A stretch of 64,000 bases of DNA. It comes from an uncultured Bacteroidota bacterium (GTDB lineage: Bacteria > Bacteroidota > Bacteroidia > UKL13-3). Within the stretch, counting starts at the first letter, position 1; the number at the start of each line of letters is the position of its first letter. Position numbers and translations under genes: made by a program. Positions 9,255 through 20,248 of the stretch are shown in pieces. Under the pieces are notes generated by a model that worked only from the letters and a program-made list of their open reading frames with translations, did no database searches and was not told where the DNA came from. The stretch is taken from the NCBI GenBank assembly GCA_903850915.1, contig CAINMV010000033.1, positions 31,216-95,215 of the forward strand, written 5' to 3'.

Positions 9255-9668
9255 CTAGCAAAATTGATCGTATGCCCCTTGAAGATTGTCTGCAATCATT
9301 TGAGCACTTCTACCTTCTATATTATGACGTTCTATCATGTGTACTAGAACACCATCTTTAAATAACGCAATTGCGGGTGATGATGGAGGGAAAGGCAGCA
9401 GAAACTCGCGAGCTTTGTTTACCGCTTCTCCTTCCATTCCAGCAAACACAGTAATTAGTTCATCGGGTTTCTTCTCTGATTTTAATGACGCTGTAACGCC
9501 AGGACGGCAGGTGCCGGCAGCACACCCGCAAACAGAGTTTATCACCAATAGCTGCGTTCCTTGTTTTTTATTTAATGTAGATTCTACTTCGGCGGAGGTC
9601 ATTAATTGTTTAAAGCCCGCGCTCGTTAACTCTTGGCGCATGGGGGCGGCTAACATTTCAGGATACAT
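9255..9668 (-). CDS. BrxA/BrxB family bacilliredoxin
   Basis: This 137-residue protein belongs to the YphP/YqiW (BrxA/BrxB, DUF1094) family. The signature CGC motif is seen as 'SVCGCAAGTCRPG' (Cys47, Cys49, Cys54) in a thioredoxin-like fold, with 'SPAIALFKDGVLVHMIERH' later as a conserved block. In Firmicutes these proteins remove bacillithiol from oxidised proteins; in Bacteroidota the same fold probably acts as a disulfide reductase or isomerase with a matching low-molecular-weight thiol. It stands as a single-gene unit, divergent from glgB and closed by its own terminator. Confidence 0.9.
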   Translation of the reverse strand: MYPEMLAAPMRQELTSAGFKQLMTSAEVESTLNKKQGTQLLVINSVCGCAAGTCRPGVTASLKSEKKPDELITVFAGMEGEAVNKAREFLLPFPPSSPAIALFKDGVLVHMIERHNIEGRSAQMIADNLQGAYDQFC

Positions 9669-9694
9669 AATTTTACTTTAATTTAATTGATATG

Positions 9695-9702
9695 CAAATT
9701 TA
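9695..9702 (-). promoter_or_regulatory. Candidate -7 element of the bacilliredoxin gene
   Basis: The minus strand reads TAAATTTG about 26 nt before the start at 9668. No clear -33 TTTG is seen. Confidence 0.35.
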
Positions 9703-9731
9703 CGCAAATCTAATGGATAATAATATTCTTG

Positions 9732-9739
9732 TATTTTTG
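9732..9739 (+). promoter_or_regulatory. Candidate -7 element upstream of glgB
   Basis: TATTTTTG on the plus strand, 89 bp before the TTG start of glgB. A 16-codon frame (9744-9794) opens 4 nt after it. No clear -33 box is seen. Confidence 0.35.
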
Positions 9740-9828
9740 TTTCATGAAAAAAGAAGCGAATGCCTTTAGATTTTCATATTGGATTGCAAGCTGAAAAAAT
9801 AATAAAGAAGTAAAAAAGTCTCAGTATT

Positions 9829-11748
9829 TTGGAAAACATACATCTACCGGTTCAGCCCTTTTCGTTGTTAAATCCTGATGATATTGAAAGGTATCAATCA
9901 GGAGAGCATTCACGTATTTATGAAAAACTAGGAAGTCGTGAGGTTACTTGTCTTGGTAATAAAGGCACTTATTTTGCCGTTTGGGCGCCACATGCAAAGC
10001 GGGTTTCTGTGGTTGGCGACTTTAACGGCTGGAATCCATCACAACATGTGTTGTTTGCGAGGTGGGATGAAAGTGGCATATGGGAAGGCTTTATTCCTGC
10101 AATAGCAGATGCGTTTTTATATAAATATTGTATTGTTGATGCACTGGGGGAATTAATAGAGAAAGGCGACCCATTTGCATTTCGTTGGGAGAATAGACCC
10201 AAAACCGCCTCTATCACTTGTAATCTTAGCTATGCATGGCAAGATGAAAAATGGATGGAGAAACGCCATAGATTCAATTCGTTTAATAAACCCTTTAGCG
10301 TATATGAGGTTCATTTAGGAAGTTGGAGGCGCAACCCAGAATTTCCATCTCGATTTCTATCTTATCGTGAACTTGCAGTTTCTCTTCCGCAATATTGCAG
10401 TTCAATGGGTTTTACCCATGTTGAGTTAATGCCTGTAATGGAACATCCTTTGGATGCAAGTTGGGGATACCAGCAAACGGGCTATTATGCCGCTTCTGCT
10501 CGATTTGGGTCACCCCAAGATTTGATGTATCTTATTGATGTGTTTCATGAATTTGAAATTGCTGTAATTATGGATTGGGTGCCTTCGCACTTTCCCTATG
10601 ATAAGCATGGCTTACATCAATTTGACGGGACGAGTCTTTACGAACATGGAGATGTAAGAAAAGGATTTCACCCCGATTGGAAGAGTTATATTTTTGATAC
10701 AGGTAGAATGGAGGTGAAGAGCTTCTTGTTAAGTAATGCTGTTTTTTGGTTCGACTATTACCATATCGATGGAATGCGCGTGGATGCTGTGGCAAGTATG
10801 CTTCAGTTAAATTATAGCAGAAAGGAAGGCGAATGGATTCCCAACATTTATGGGGGTAGTGAAAACCTTGAGAATATTTCGTTTTTGCGACAACTTAACG
10901 ACCTAATTTATTCTCAATTTCCTGGAGTCCAGATGATTGCCGAAGAAAGTAGTACTTGGCCAGGTGTAACACATTCAACAAATAAAAATGGGTTAGGTTT
11001 TGGTATGAAATGGATGATGGGTTGGATGAATGATACGTTAACTTATTTTAAACGTGAACCCATTTACCGAAAGCACCACCATAACGATATCACCTTTAGT
11101 TTTCTATATGCCTTTACCGAGCGATTTATGCTGCCTTTAAGTCATGACGAGGTTGTGCATGGAAAGTCATCGATGATTGGGAAAATGCCTGGCGATGAAT
11201 GGAATCGATATGCCAATCTTAGATTGTTATATACTTATATGTGGATGCATCCGGGAGCTAAACTGCTCTTTATGGGTAATGAATTTGCGCAAGACGCTGA
11301 ATGGAATTTTGCAACTAGCCTCGATTGGCATTTATTAGAACATCCCTCACATCGAGGTATTCAAAATTTAGTAAAGCAACTTAACCATACGTACAAATCG
11401 GAGCCTGCGCTTTATGAGCGCTCCTTTGATGCCAATGGTTTTGAATGGATTGCAGGCGACGACACAGAGAACAGCATTTTGGTTTTTATCCGTAAAGGTG
11501 AAAATGAAATGGACCATTTGATTGTGGTGCTTAATTTTAACGATAAAGCCCATTCTCAATATCGTATTGGTGTTCCGAAAGCAGGGCAATATATTGAAGT
11601 TTTCAATAGCGACGCATCCGTTTTTTGGGGTAGAGGAGGCCATAATGAGCTGCTCGATACAGAGGTGATTAAAATGCATACTCATGAAAACTCAATATCC
11701 ATAAATCTTCCAGCATTGTCAGGGGTTGCATTTAAGCTGAAGCAATAA
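9829..11748 (+). CDS. glgB: 1,4-alpha-glucan branching enzyme
   Basis: A 639-residue GH13 enzyme that makes alpha-1,6 branches in glycogen. A CBM48 domain covers about residues 35-130 ('GTYFAVWAPHAKRVSVVGDFNGW'; block read as 'FAVWAPHAKRVSVVGDFN'), followed by the catalytic barrel and an all-beta C-terminal domain. The nucleophile should be Asp319 (in 'GMRVDAV'), the acid/base Glu372 (in 'AEES') and the third acid Asp440 (in 'LSHDEVVHGK'). The spacing 53 and 68 equals that of E. coli GlgB (D405, E458, D526). The start is TTG: a stop lies at 9811 and no ATG is available before the CBM48. No other glycogen genes are nearby. Confidence 0.95.
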   Translation: MENIHLPVQPFSLLNPDDIERYQSGEHSRIYEKLGSREVTCLGNKGTYFAVWAPHAKRVSVVGDFNGWNPSQHVLFARWDESGIWEGFIPAIADAFLYKYCIVDALGELIEKGDPFAFRWENRPKTASITCNLSYAWQDEKWMEKRHRFNSFNKPFSVYEVHLGSWRRNPEFPSRFLSYRELAVSLPQYCSSMGFTHVELMPVMEHPLDASWGYQQTGYYAASARFGSPQDLMYLIDVFHEFEIAVIMDWVPSHFPYDKHGLHQFDGTSLYEHGDVRKGFHPDWKSYIFDTGRMEVKSFLLSNAVFWFDYYHIDGMRVDAVASMLQLNYSRKEGEWIPNIYGGSENLENISFLRQLNDLIYSQFPGVQMIAEESSTWPGVTHSTNKNGLGFGMKWMMGWMNDTLTYFKREPIYRKHHHNDITFSFLYAFTERFMLPLSHDEVVHGKSSMIGKMPGDEWNRYANLRLLYTYMWMHPGAKLLFMGNEFAQDAEWNFATSLDWHLLEHPSHRGIQNLVKQLNHTYKSEPALYERSFDANGFEWIAGDDTENSILVFIRKGENEMDHLIVVLNFNDKAHSQYRIGVPKAGQYIEVFNSDASVFWGRGGHNELLDTEVIKMHTHENSISINLPALSGVAFKLKQ

Positions 11749-11794
11749 CTAGTAATTTTCATCCAGTAAACAAGATTTAACCAATACTATTGTG

Positions 11795-11802
11795 TAATTT
11801 TG
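11795..11802 (+). promoter_or_regulatory. Candidate -7 element of the DUF2452 gene
   Basis: TAATTTTG ends only 10 nt before the ATG at 11813, so the transcript would have almost no 5' leader. The -33 box is not clear. Confidence 0.4.
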
Positions 11803-11812
11803 TAGGCTAACT

Positions 11813-12274
11813 ATGCAAGAGAATCAAGAAGAAAGTTACACTGGATTGCCTTCCTTTGCGCCAATTCCATTAAGTGTTTCATCGCCGGCTATACGACCAG
11901 AAGACCGCAAGCTAATTAAAGCCCAGGCAGTAGAGTCAATGCATTTAAAGGCCCAACAACAAATTGAGTTGTTGAAAAAGCAAGCGGCATTAATTATGGA
12001 GCAAGCCAAAGAGTTAGAAGACCGTGTTGCTATTTCGCTTCAAATTTATGAAGCAACAATGCGTTTTTCGCCGACAATGGGAATGACCTATCATCTTTAC
12101 AAACGCAATGATGGTGAGGTGATATTATCTTTAGTGTCGCCTGCCGAATGGGGACAAAGTTTCCCTTTCAAACTCTTCATAGCAACGGTGAAATTATTAG
12201 CTGATCACACTTGGGAAATACTGCAGCGGGGAGAAGTAGAAGCCCAAGAGACCAAGGCAGAACAAGCAGAATAG
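11813..12274 (+). CDS. DUF2452 domain-containing protein
   Basis: A 153-residue soluble protein without a signal peptide. A helical region rich in Gln, Lys and Glu (residues 30-85, 'QQQIELLKKQAALIMEQAKE') looks like a coiled coil and is followed by 'MGMTYHLYKRNDGEVILSLV', which I recognise as the DUF2452 block common in Bacteroidota. Its function is unknown. It follows glgB by 64 bp with its own -7-like site, and converges on a GT-C gene. Confidence 0.7.
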   Translation: MQENQEESYTGLPSFAPIPLSVSSPAIRPEDRKLIKAQAVESMHLKAQQQIELLKKQAALIMEQAKELEDRVAISLQIYEATMRFSPTMGMTYHLYKRNDGEVILSLVSPAEWGQSFPFKLFIATVKLLADHTWEILQRGEVEAQETKAEQAE

Positions 12275-12313
12275 CATACCTTCTGTACATTATTATTGCC
12301 AATCCTAATTAAT

Positions 12314-14224
12314 CTATTTCAATCCTAGCTGTGCAGCGTATTCTTTGGAGATGGCCATGCCACCTTTATTTGCTGTTAATGCATCATTTCGGGCCTCCTC
12401 AATTTTCCCCAATGATTGATAGCAATACGATCTATTAAGATAGAAAGCAGCTTTATTGCTGATGTTGATTGCAGCATTGAAATAAATCAAAGCTTCGTTA
12501 TAGTTTTTTAGCACTCTGAAGCAAATTCCAACTGAATTCATTACCTCTGAATCGGTTGGCTTATAAACCAAGTAACGTTTAAAATCGGGAATTGCGGCCT
12601 CGTGTTGGCTCGAATTCATTAATGCTACCCCTCTTTTATAATAGGCACTCGCGTTGTCGCTTTTTAATGTAAGTGAGGTGTTTAAATCCATTATTGCTGA
12701 GTCTAGCTTTTGCTTCATTAGATAGGCAGATGCCCTATTCTCAAAACTCAAATAATCATTTGCATTAAGCTTAATTGAGTTGGAATAGTCGTCACGTGCC
12801 AAGTCGTATTGTTTTTTATCAAAATAGATATTGCCACGGTTCGTTAAAATGGCATCTTCAATTACATCATCGTGGTAGGTTAAAGCACGAGTATATAGCT
12901 CCAGCGCCAAGTCTGTGTTACCTTCTTTTCTATATAGAGTGGCTCTGTTTTGAAGTGCTCTGGAGCATGGGGCCACTTCAATGGCGTGTTCCCATAAAGT
13001 GGCACCACTTTTCCAGTGTGATGCTTGGGCGTAGGACATGCCTGTGAAAAGTAATCCTAAGGGTACAAGGATGGAATAAGGATTAAGATTGTACTTCGCT
13101 TTTAATGCACTTAGCAACCATCCAAAAATCAAGAACATCCCAACATAGGGCATGTAAGAATATCGATCAGCAACAATGGCACGGCCTACAATAAAGAACT
13201 GCATTATTAGTAAGATATTAATAAAATAAAACAAAATGCCGAATGTGATGATCTTGTTTTTCTTGAAGGTGAGAAGGCACAGCGCTGCAATAGAAACAAA
13301 GAAAACAGGAGCAATATAATACAACCAGGGCAAGGCTTCTTTTACGGAGGGGAAGGGGTAAAAAGGAGCGAGGTTGATGGGTGCAATCATTTTCAAGAAA
13401 TACATCATAAAGCTATAGCATCCAAAGAGTAAGCGAGTGCCAATGCCAATGGCAGTGATACTTTCTGTTGCACCCACATTTTTTTGTGCAGTGGCGGTAA
13501 GTATACCAACGATGAGCGCGAGGAGGAAATGAGGTGTCTTTTCTGCTATAGTTTTAAATTCAAATTTTCGTTCGAAAAGCAAATCGATGGCAAACAAACA
13601 AAGCGGAAATACAACAGCAGCGGGCTTTGAGAGTAAAGAAAGCGTGAGCCAAACGATTGAAAGTATGTAGTATTTTGTTTCTTTTTTTTCTATGAAGTTG
13701 ATATAACTTATAAGTCCGATTAGAAAAAAGAAGGAGTATAGCATATCTTTTCTTTCAGCCACCCAGGCTACAGATTCAACATGCATGGGATGCACGCCAA
13801 AGAGCAATGCAGTTGTGATGGCGATAATTAAGTTTTGTTTGCTTAGGCGAAATGCTAACTTAAAAACAAGATATGTATTGGCCAGATGAAGCAGTAAATT
13901 CAGCAAATGATAGGACCATTCATGGTATCCCGATATGGAATAATTAAATGCAAGAGATAGCATTGTGATCGGGTGATAATTGCCTTGCAATGGCGTTGAA
14001 ACTAAGGTTCTTAGTTGTGAGAAACCACGTATTAATGTGTTCTCATAAACATATTGATTGTCATCCCAGTTAATAAATCCGGCACTTAAAACGGGGATAT
14101 ATGCAGCAAAAGTGAGAACTAAGACAATACCGATGATGATGGTTTTTAGATTTTTATTTGGCACTTCTTTTTTCTTGCTTTCTTTGGAAGGTGCCGTAGC
14201 TTTTGCATTTCGGTTTTTTTTCAT
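12314..14224 (-). CDS. TMTC-like GT-C membrane protein with TPR repeats
   Basis: A 636-residue protein. After a basic N-terminus there are about ten transmembrane helices (residues 28-400) and then a soluble tail with five or so TPR units (about 410-620, for example 'LALELYTRALTYHDDVIEDA'). The loop 'FINWDDNQYVYENT' after helix 1 and 'PMHVESVAWVAERKD' are the landmark blocks of the TMTC/protein O-mannosyltransferase-like family. Members of the GT-C class transfer sugars from polyprenyl-phosphate donors on the outer face of the inner membrane. The acceptor is unknown. Two close relatives lie at 51422-55484. Confidence 0.82.
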   Translation of the reverse strand: MKKNRNAKATAPSKESKKKEVPNKNLKTIIIGIVLVLTFAAYIPVLSAGFINWDDNQYVYENTLIRGFSQLRTLVSTPLQGNYHPITMLSLAFNYSISGYHEWSYHLLNLLLHLANTYLVFKLAFRLSKQNLIIAITTALLFGVHPMHVESVAWVAERKDMLYSFFFLIGLISYINFIEKKETKYYILSIVWLTLSLLSKPAAVVFPLCLFAIDLLFERKFEFKTIAEKTPHFLLALIVGILTATAQKNVGATESITAIGIGTRLLFGCYSFMMYFLKMIAPINLAPFYPFPSVKEALPWLYYIAPVFFVSIAALCLLTFKKNKIITFGILFYFINILLIMQFFIVGRAIVADRYSYMPYVGMFLIFGWLLSALKAKYNLNPYSILVPLGLLFTGMSYAQASHWKSGATLWEHAIEVAPCSRALQNRATLYRKEGNTDLALELYTRALTYHDDVIEDAILTNRGNIYFDKKQYDLARDDYSNSIKLNANDYLSFENRASAYLMKQKLDSAIMDLNTSLTLKSDNASAYYKRGVALMNSSQHEAAIPDFKRYLVYKPTDSEVMNSVGICFRVLKNYNEALIYFNAAINISNKAAFYLNRSYCYQSLGKIEEARNDALTANKGGMAISKEYAAQLGLK

Positions 14225-14273
14225 CGCTTGCGCAGATTGTAAATTAGAATCGACGTGGTGGTTGAGTTATGGG

Positions 14274-14281
14274 CAAAGCTA
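14274..14281 (-). promoter_or_regulatory. Candidate -7 element of the GT-C/TPR gene
   Basis: The minus strand reads TAGCTTTG about 50 nt before the start at 14224. A -33 TTTG at the usual spacing is not evident. Confidence 0.35.
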
Positions 14282-14395
14282 AACATTATTCGAATATAAA
14301 AAACAGTGCAAAAATCCCCAATAGCCTTAATGATGGCTGGGAAATAAGTATATAATAATTCGAAAGGCATGGCGTTTTTTGGTCAGATAAGCAAT

Positions 14396-14430
14396 AAAAA
14401 AGCCGACTTGTTTTGCAAGTCGGCTTTTCT
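14396..14430 (-). terminator. Intrinsic terminator after atpC
   Basis: A 10-bp perfect stem AGCCGACTTG/CAAGTCGGCT (14401-14410 with 14416-14425) with a 5-nt loop, flanked by A/T runs so that a U-tract is made on the minus strand. It is about 27 bp past the atpC stop. Confidence 0.88.
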
Positions 14431-14456
14431 TTTTTAGTTGTCTAAACTATTAATAA

Positions 14457-14687
14457 TTAAGCCAAAACCACTACATTGTTATCGCCACATTCGACGATGC
14501 CACCGTTAATGGCAAATTCCTGTGAACCTTCTGTAGTATCTACCTTAACTATGCCTTTCTTTAACGAGGCTACCATAGGGGCGTGGTGATTCAGAATTTT
14601 GAATGAACCATCACTTCCGGGTAATGATACTCCTGTTGCTTCTCCCTCAAATAATTTCTTATCAGGGGTTATTATTTCTAGTTGCAT
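14457..14687 (-). CDS. atpC: F1F0 ATP synthase epsilon subunit (short form)
   Basis: At 76 residues it contains only the N-terminal beta-sandwich ('MQLEIITPDKKLFEGEA', 'LPGSDGSFKILNHHAPMVA') and lacks the C-terminal helical pair that inhibits the enzyme in E. coli. Short epsilon subunits are usual in Bacteroidota, so this is not a truncation. Epsilon joins the rotor stalk and couples F1 to F0. It follows atpD by 43 bp. The remaining atp genes are not in the window; a split atpDC locus occurs in this phylum. Confidence 0.93.
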   Translation of the reverse strand: MQLEIITPDKKLFEGEATGVSLPGSDGSFKILNHHAPMVASLKKGIVKVDTTEGSQEFAINGGIVECGDNNVVVLA

Positions 14688-14730
14688 CGGTATGTTATTC
14701 TAATTTTGTCAGTTTTTAAATTGACAATCG

Positions 14731-16567
<1,837 letters not shown>

Positions 16568-17104
16568 TTAAAATTTATTCTTCCACATCATACTTTCTAC
16601 GGGTTTCAAACTGCGCTTATTGTATTTTGCATCGCGTTTTTTATTATACGAAACCTCTATTTCACCTTCTACAACAAAATAAATTAACTGTCCAATAGGC
16701 ATTCCTGCATAAACGCGCACGGGCATGGTTACCGATATTTCAAGAGTCCATGTATTACAAAAGCCAACATCACCTTTTCCGGCGGTAGCATGAATGTCGA
16801 TACCTAGTCTACCGGTAGAAGATTTCCCTTCCAAGAATGGAATATGGCTATGCGTTTCTGTATATTCTTCCGTGACCCCGAGATACAGAGTTCCAGGATG
16901 TAAAATTATTCCATCCTCTGGGATGACGATTTCTTCGATTTTGTTATGTTGTTTGGCATCCAAAACTCTGTTGGTATATACGGCTAAGTATTTACCCAAA
17001 TGCACGTCGTAGCTATTTGTTCCAAGACAGTTAGGTCGGAAAGGTTCAATAAGAATTGTTCCTTTTTCTATTTCTTCTAAGATTTTTTTGTCGCTTAAGA
17101 TCAT
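16568..17104 (-). CDS. dcd: dCTP deaminase
   Basis: A 178-residue enzyme that deaminates dCTP to dUTP for dTMP synthesis. The family core is visible as 'FLEGKSSTGRLGIDIHATAG' followed by 'KGDVGFCNTWTLEI'. The Glu that activates water is expected in the 'TLEI' segment and the substrate-binding Ser/Arg in 'KSSTGRLG'. Late blocks 'MPIGQLIYFVVEG' and 'YNKKRDAKYN' also fit. It is a single gene, divergent from the glycosyltransferase at 17268. Confidence 0.93.
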   Translation of the reverse strand: MILSDKKILEEIEKGTILIEPFRPNCLGTNSYDVHLGKYLAVYTNRVLDAKQHNKIEEIVIPEDGIILHPGTLYLGVTEEYTETHSHIPFLEGKSSTGRLGIDIHATAGKGDVGFCNTWTLEISVTMPVRVYAGMPIGQLIYFVVEGEIEVSYNKKRDAKYNKRSLKPVESMMWKNKF

Positions 17105-17267
17105 GGTGCAAATTAAATTTATTTTCTGATTGTTTCAAAACGCAATCCTTACTAATAATAACAATGCTTTATTCGTTGCAATCAAGTTTGCTATTCTATA
17201 ATTTAGACTTATGAATAAATACGTTATTTTTACCGGCCAAACCCAACTTCAACCAGTTTCTTTTCTC

Positions 17268-19211
17268 ATGCAGCTCTCCATTATAATCGTAAACTACAAT
17301 GTGAAGTACTTTTTGCATCTGTGTTTGCAGTCGGTGGAAATTGCATTGCATGGCATTGACTCTGAAATTTTTGTAGTGGACAACAACTCCACGGATGGTT
17401 CTATTGAGATGGTTATAGAATATTTCCCGAAGGTTATAGTTATTGCTAATAAACATAACGTTGGGTTTGGTGTTGCGAATAACCAAGCTATAGCACTAGC
17501 GCAGGGTAAATACATTTTATTGCAAAATCCAGATACTGTAGTTGCGGAGGATACATATTTGCGTATAATCGACTTTATGGAGCTCAAGAGTGATGCAGGT
17601 GGTTTGGGCGTGAAAATGATTGATGGCGTAGGTAAGTTTTTGCCAGAGTCAAAAAGGGGGCTTCCTACTCCAGAGGTAGCGTTTTATAAAATTTTTGGAT
17701 TGAGTGTGGTTTTCCCAAAATCAAAGATTTTTGGTAAATACCATCTTGGGTTTCTTGATAATCAAGAGATACATCCCGTAGATGTTTTAAGTGGTGCTTT
17801 TATGTTGATGCGTAAATCGGTAATAGATAGCATTGGGGCATTTGATGAGCAGTTTTTTATGTACGGTGAGGATATTGACCTATCGTATAGAATTACGCAA
17901 GCGGGCTATAAAAATTATTATTATCCAGGTACCACCATCATTCACTACAAGGGCGAAAGTACAAAAAAAGGCAGTTTGAATTATGTGTTTGTTTTTTACA
18001 AGGCCATGATCATTTTTGCTCGCAAGCATTTTGCATCTCAAAAAGCAGCGTTGTTTTCTTTGTTAATAAACAGTGCGGTATATATTAGGGCAAGTATTGC
18101 ATTGGTGTTTCGGTTTTTAAATTTTTTCACACGTCCCTTTATCGACACCATAGCGATGACCGCCATCATGTTTTTGGTGATATCGATTTATGAAGATTTC
18201 AAGTTTCATGGATTCGGCAGGTTCCCAGAAAGCCTGTATAAGTTTAATTTGCCGGTTTATATATTCTTGTGGCTAGCGGGACTTTTTTTTACCAATAATT
18301 ATGCAAAAGCATTCCCTAAAACAGCTTCTTTATTTTATGGGATGCTGTTAGGCACTATATCAATAAGCGTTTTTTATGCTTTTCTAGGTGAAGATTTTCG
18401 CGCATCAAGAGCTTTGATATTAATAGGTGGAGCTGCCAATTTCCTAGTTCTATTTTTATTGCGATGGGTTTGGCAATTGCTTCAGTATAAACGACTGAAT
18501 TGGTATAATAAAGAGTTTCAACGAATTGTTGCTGTTGGCGATGCCTTGGATTTAACAGCGTTAAGTCAGCTTATGCTTAAAAACACCGATTCCTTTCGAA
18601 TCAACGGTTATGCAGGCACCCAACAAACAGAGGAATTAAACCCCGATTTCCTCGGGCATTACACACGATTAGATAAAATATTAACACTTTATCCTTCGGA
18701 TGAATTAATCTTCGTCACAAATAAAATTTCTTGGAAGGAGGTTATCTCTATGATGGAGAAATCGGGTAATCGGTTTACGTATAAGTTTTTTAACGAGCAG
18801 GTTTATTTTGCAATAGGAAGTAATTCGAAGAACGCTGCAGGGGAGGTGTTTACAAGTTCAGTAAATTATGCGTTGAACACCCAAGAGTCGAAATATAACA
18901 AGCGATTCACAGATATCGTTATAGCATTAACTTTACTGCCTTTGAGCCCTGTTTTGTTTGTTTTTGTGCGACATAAACTTGGTTTTTTTGCAAATATTCT
19001 AAATGTCATTCGGGGTAGGAAAACGTGGGTTGGAATTAGCCAGAGCAACGTAGTAACCTTGCCTAAAATCCGTCCTGGTGTTTTGAAAACCTCGTATAGT
19101 ATTCATGAAAAAGACACCATTGCTTCAGACATGGAGTACGCTAAAAACTATTCTTCTTTAAATGATGTGATTATTTTGTTAAAGAGAATTCAAAGGTTAG
19201 GTGACGATTAA
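17268..19211 (+). CDS. GT2 glycosyltransferase fused to a membrane and glycosylphosphotransferase-like region
   Basis: I chose the ATG at 17268 (647 residues) because 'MQLSIIIVNYN' is the normal GT2 start; an ATG at 17211 adds 19 unlikely residues. The GT2 domain (about 1-270) shows 'VDNNSTDGS' at 37-45, 'QNPDT' at 86-90 and 'MYGEDIDLSYR' near 200, like rhamnosyltransferases of the WbbL group. Four or so hydrophobic helices follow (about 285-425). Then comes a Rossmann-like part ('FQRIVAVGDALDL') and an end, 'RFTDIVIALTLLPLSPVLF', that resembles the membrane segment of polyprenyl glycosylphosphotransferases without their catalytic domain. It is probably a cell-surface polysaccharide enzyme at the inner membrane. 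Confidence 0.8.
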   Translation: MQLSIIIVNYNVKYFLHLCLQSVEIALHGIDSEIFVVDNNSTDGSIEMVIEYFPKVIVIANKHNVGFGVANNQAIALAQGKYILLQNPDTVVAEDTYLRIIDFMELKSDAGGLGVKMIDGVGKFLPESKRGLPTPEVAFYKIFGLSVVFPKSKIFGKYHLGFLDNQEIHPVDVLSGAFMLMRKSVIDSIGAFDEQFFMYGEDIDLSYRITQAGYKNYYYPGTTIIHYKGESTKKGSLNYVFVFYKAMIIFARKHFASQKAALFSLLINSAVYIRASIALVFRFLNFFTRPFIDTIAMTAIMFLVISIYEDFKFHGFGRFPESLYKFNLPVYIFLWLAGLFFTNNYAKAFPKTASLFYGMLLGTISISVFYAFLGEDFRASRALILIGGAANFLVLFLLRWVWQLLQYKRLNWYNKEFQRIVAVGDALDLTALSQLMLKNTDSFRINGYAGTQQTEELNPDFLGHYTRLDKILTLYPSDELIFVTNKISWKEVISMMEKSGNRFTYKFFNEQVYFAIGSNSKNAAGEVFTSSVNYALNTQESKYNKRFTDIVIALTLLPLSPVLFVFVRHKLGFFANILNVIRGRKTWVGISQSNVVTLPKIRPGVLKTSYSIHEKDTIASDMEYAKNYSSLNDVIILLKRIQRLGDD

Positions 19212-19223
19212 ATTGCTGAAAGC

Positions 19224-20240
19224 CTATTCTTGCAATGCAATCTCCTTGATTAAGCTTGGCCCCGAATATATAAAGCCGGTGTATACTTGCACCAATTGCG
19301 CTCCGGCCGCTAATTTTTCTTTTGCATCGGCAGCATTCATTACACCACCGGTTGCCATAATTGGGATTTTAGTTTTGGTTCTTAAATAGCGCAATACCTC
19401 CGTTGATTTTTTAGTTAGCGGAGCGCCACTTAATCCACCAGCACCGATTTTAGCGATATTTTCCAGCTCTGTTGTAAGCTGATCTCTACTTATCGTTGTG
19501 TTCGTTGCTATTAAACCATCTAAAAAGGTGTCGTCGGCAACCTCAACCACTTCATCAAGCTGTTCATTGGTTAAGTCTGGTGCTATTTTTAATAAAATAG
19601 GTTTCTGGGTTTTCCCTTCATTAATGAATTCGCCGCGTATAACCATCAATCGGGAAATAATTTTCTTCAGCTCTTCTTTATCTTGAAGTGCTCTTAGTCC
19701 GGGTGTATTGGGGGAACTCACATTAATGACAAAATAATCGCATACGTCGTAAAGCTTTTGAAAGCATAAAGCATAGTCATTGGCGGCTTCTTCATTGGGT
19801 GTGCTTTTGTTTTTTCCGATGTTACCACCAATAATTATAGAGGTATTCCTGTTTTTCAGTCGATGGTATATTGCGTCGACGCCTTCATTATTAAAGCCCA
19901 TTCTGTTTATTAAAGCCTTGTCACTTAGCAGTCGGAATAAACGAGGTTTTTCGTTTCCAGATTGTGGTTTCGGAGTTACAGTTCCAATTTCGACGAATCC
20001 AAATCCAAATGCTTCAAGTGTTTCTAAATATTTCGCATTTTTATCGAAACCTGCGGCCAACCCCGCCTTATTTTTAAACGTTAAGCCTAAAAACTTCACG
20101 GGCTTTTCATTTTTATAAATGTATTTAAGAAGAGGTTTTATACCAGGAAAGTATAAAATAATGCGCATGAATTGCATGGTAAACGTATGCGCAGCCTCAG
20201 GCGTTAATATAAAAAGAATGCGTACTATAATAGAATACAT
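19224..20240 (-). CDS. pyrD: Dihydroorotate dehydrogenase (quinone), class 2
   Basis: This FMN enzyme oxidises dihydroorotate to orotate and passes electrons to the quinone pool. I chose the ATG at 20240 (338 residues, 'MYSIIVRILFILTPEAAH'), because a -7 element TAATTTTG lies right before it and overlaps the GTG alternative at 20249. The N-terminal helices are those that bind the membrane in class 2 enzymes. 'NKAGLAAGFDKNA' is the FMN-site loop, and the catalytic base Ser175 is in 'NVSSPNTPGLR'. It converges on the glycosyltransferase with 12 bp between stops. Confidence 0.95.
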   Translation of the reverse strand: MYSIIVRILFILTPEAAHTFTMQFMRIILYFPGIKPLLKYIYKNEKPVKFLGLTFKNKAGLAAGFDKNAKYLETLEAFGFGFVEIGTVTPKPQSGNEKPRLFRLLSDKALINRMGFNNEGVDAIYHRLKNRNTSIIIGGNIGKNKSTPNEEAANDYALCFQKLYDVCDYFVINVSSPNTPGLRALQDKEELKKIISRLMVIRGEFINEGKTQKPILLKIAPDLTNEQLDEVVEVADDTFLDGLIATNTTISRDQLTTELENIAKIGAGGLSGAPLTKKSTEVLRYLRTKTKIPIMATGGVMNAADAKEKLAAGAQLVQVYTGFIYSGPSLIKEIALQE

Positions 20241-20248
20241 GGATGCCA

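Noticed and set aside
14457..14687. atpC as a truncated gene
   Set aside because: 76-80 residue epsilon subunits are normal in Bacteroidota, and the frame is closed by a proper stop and terminator.
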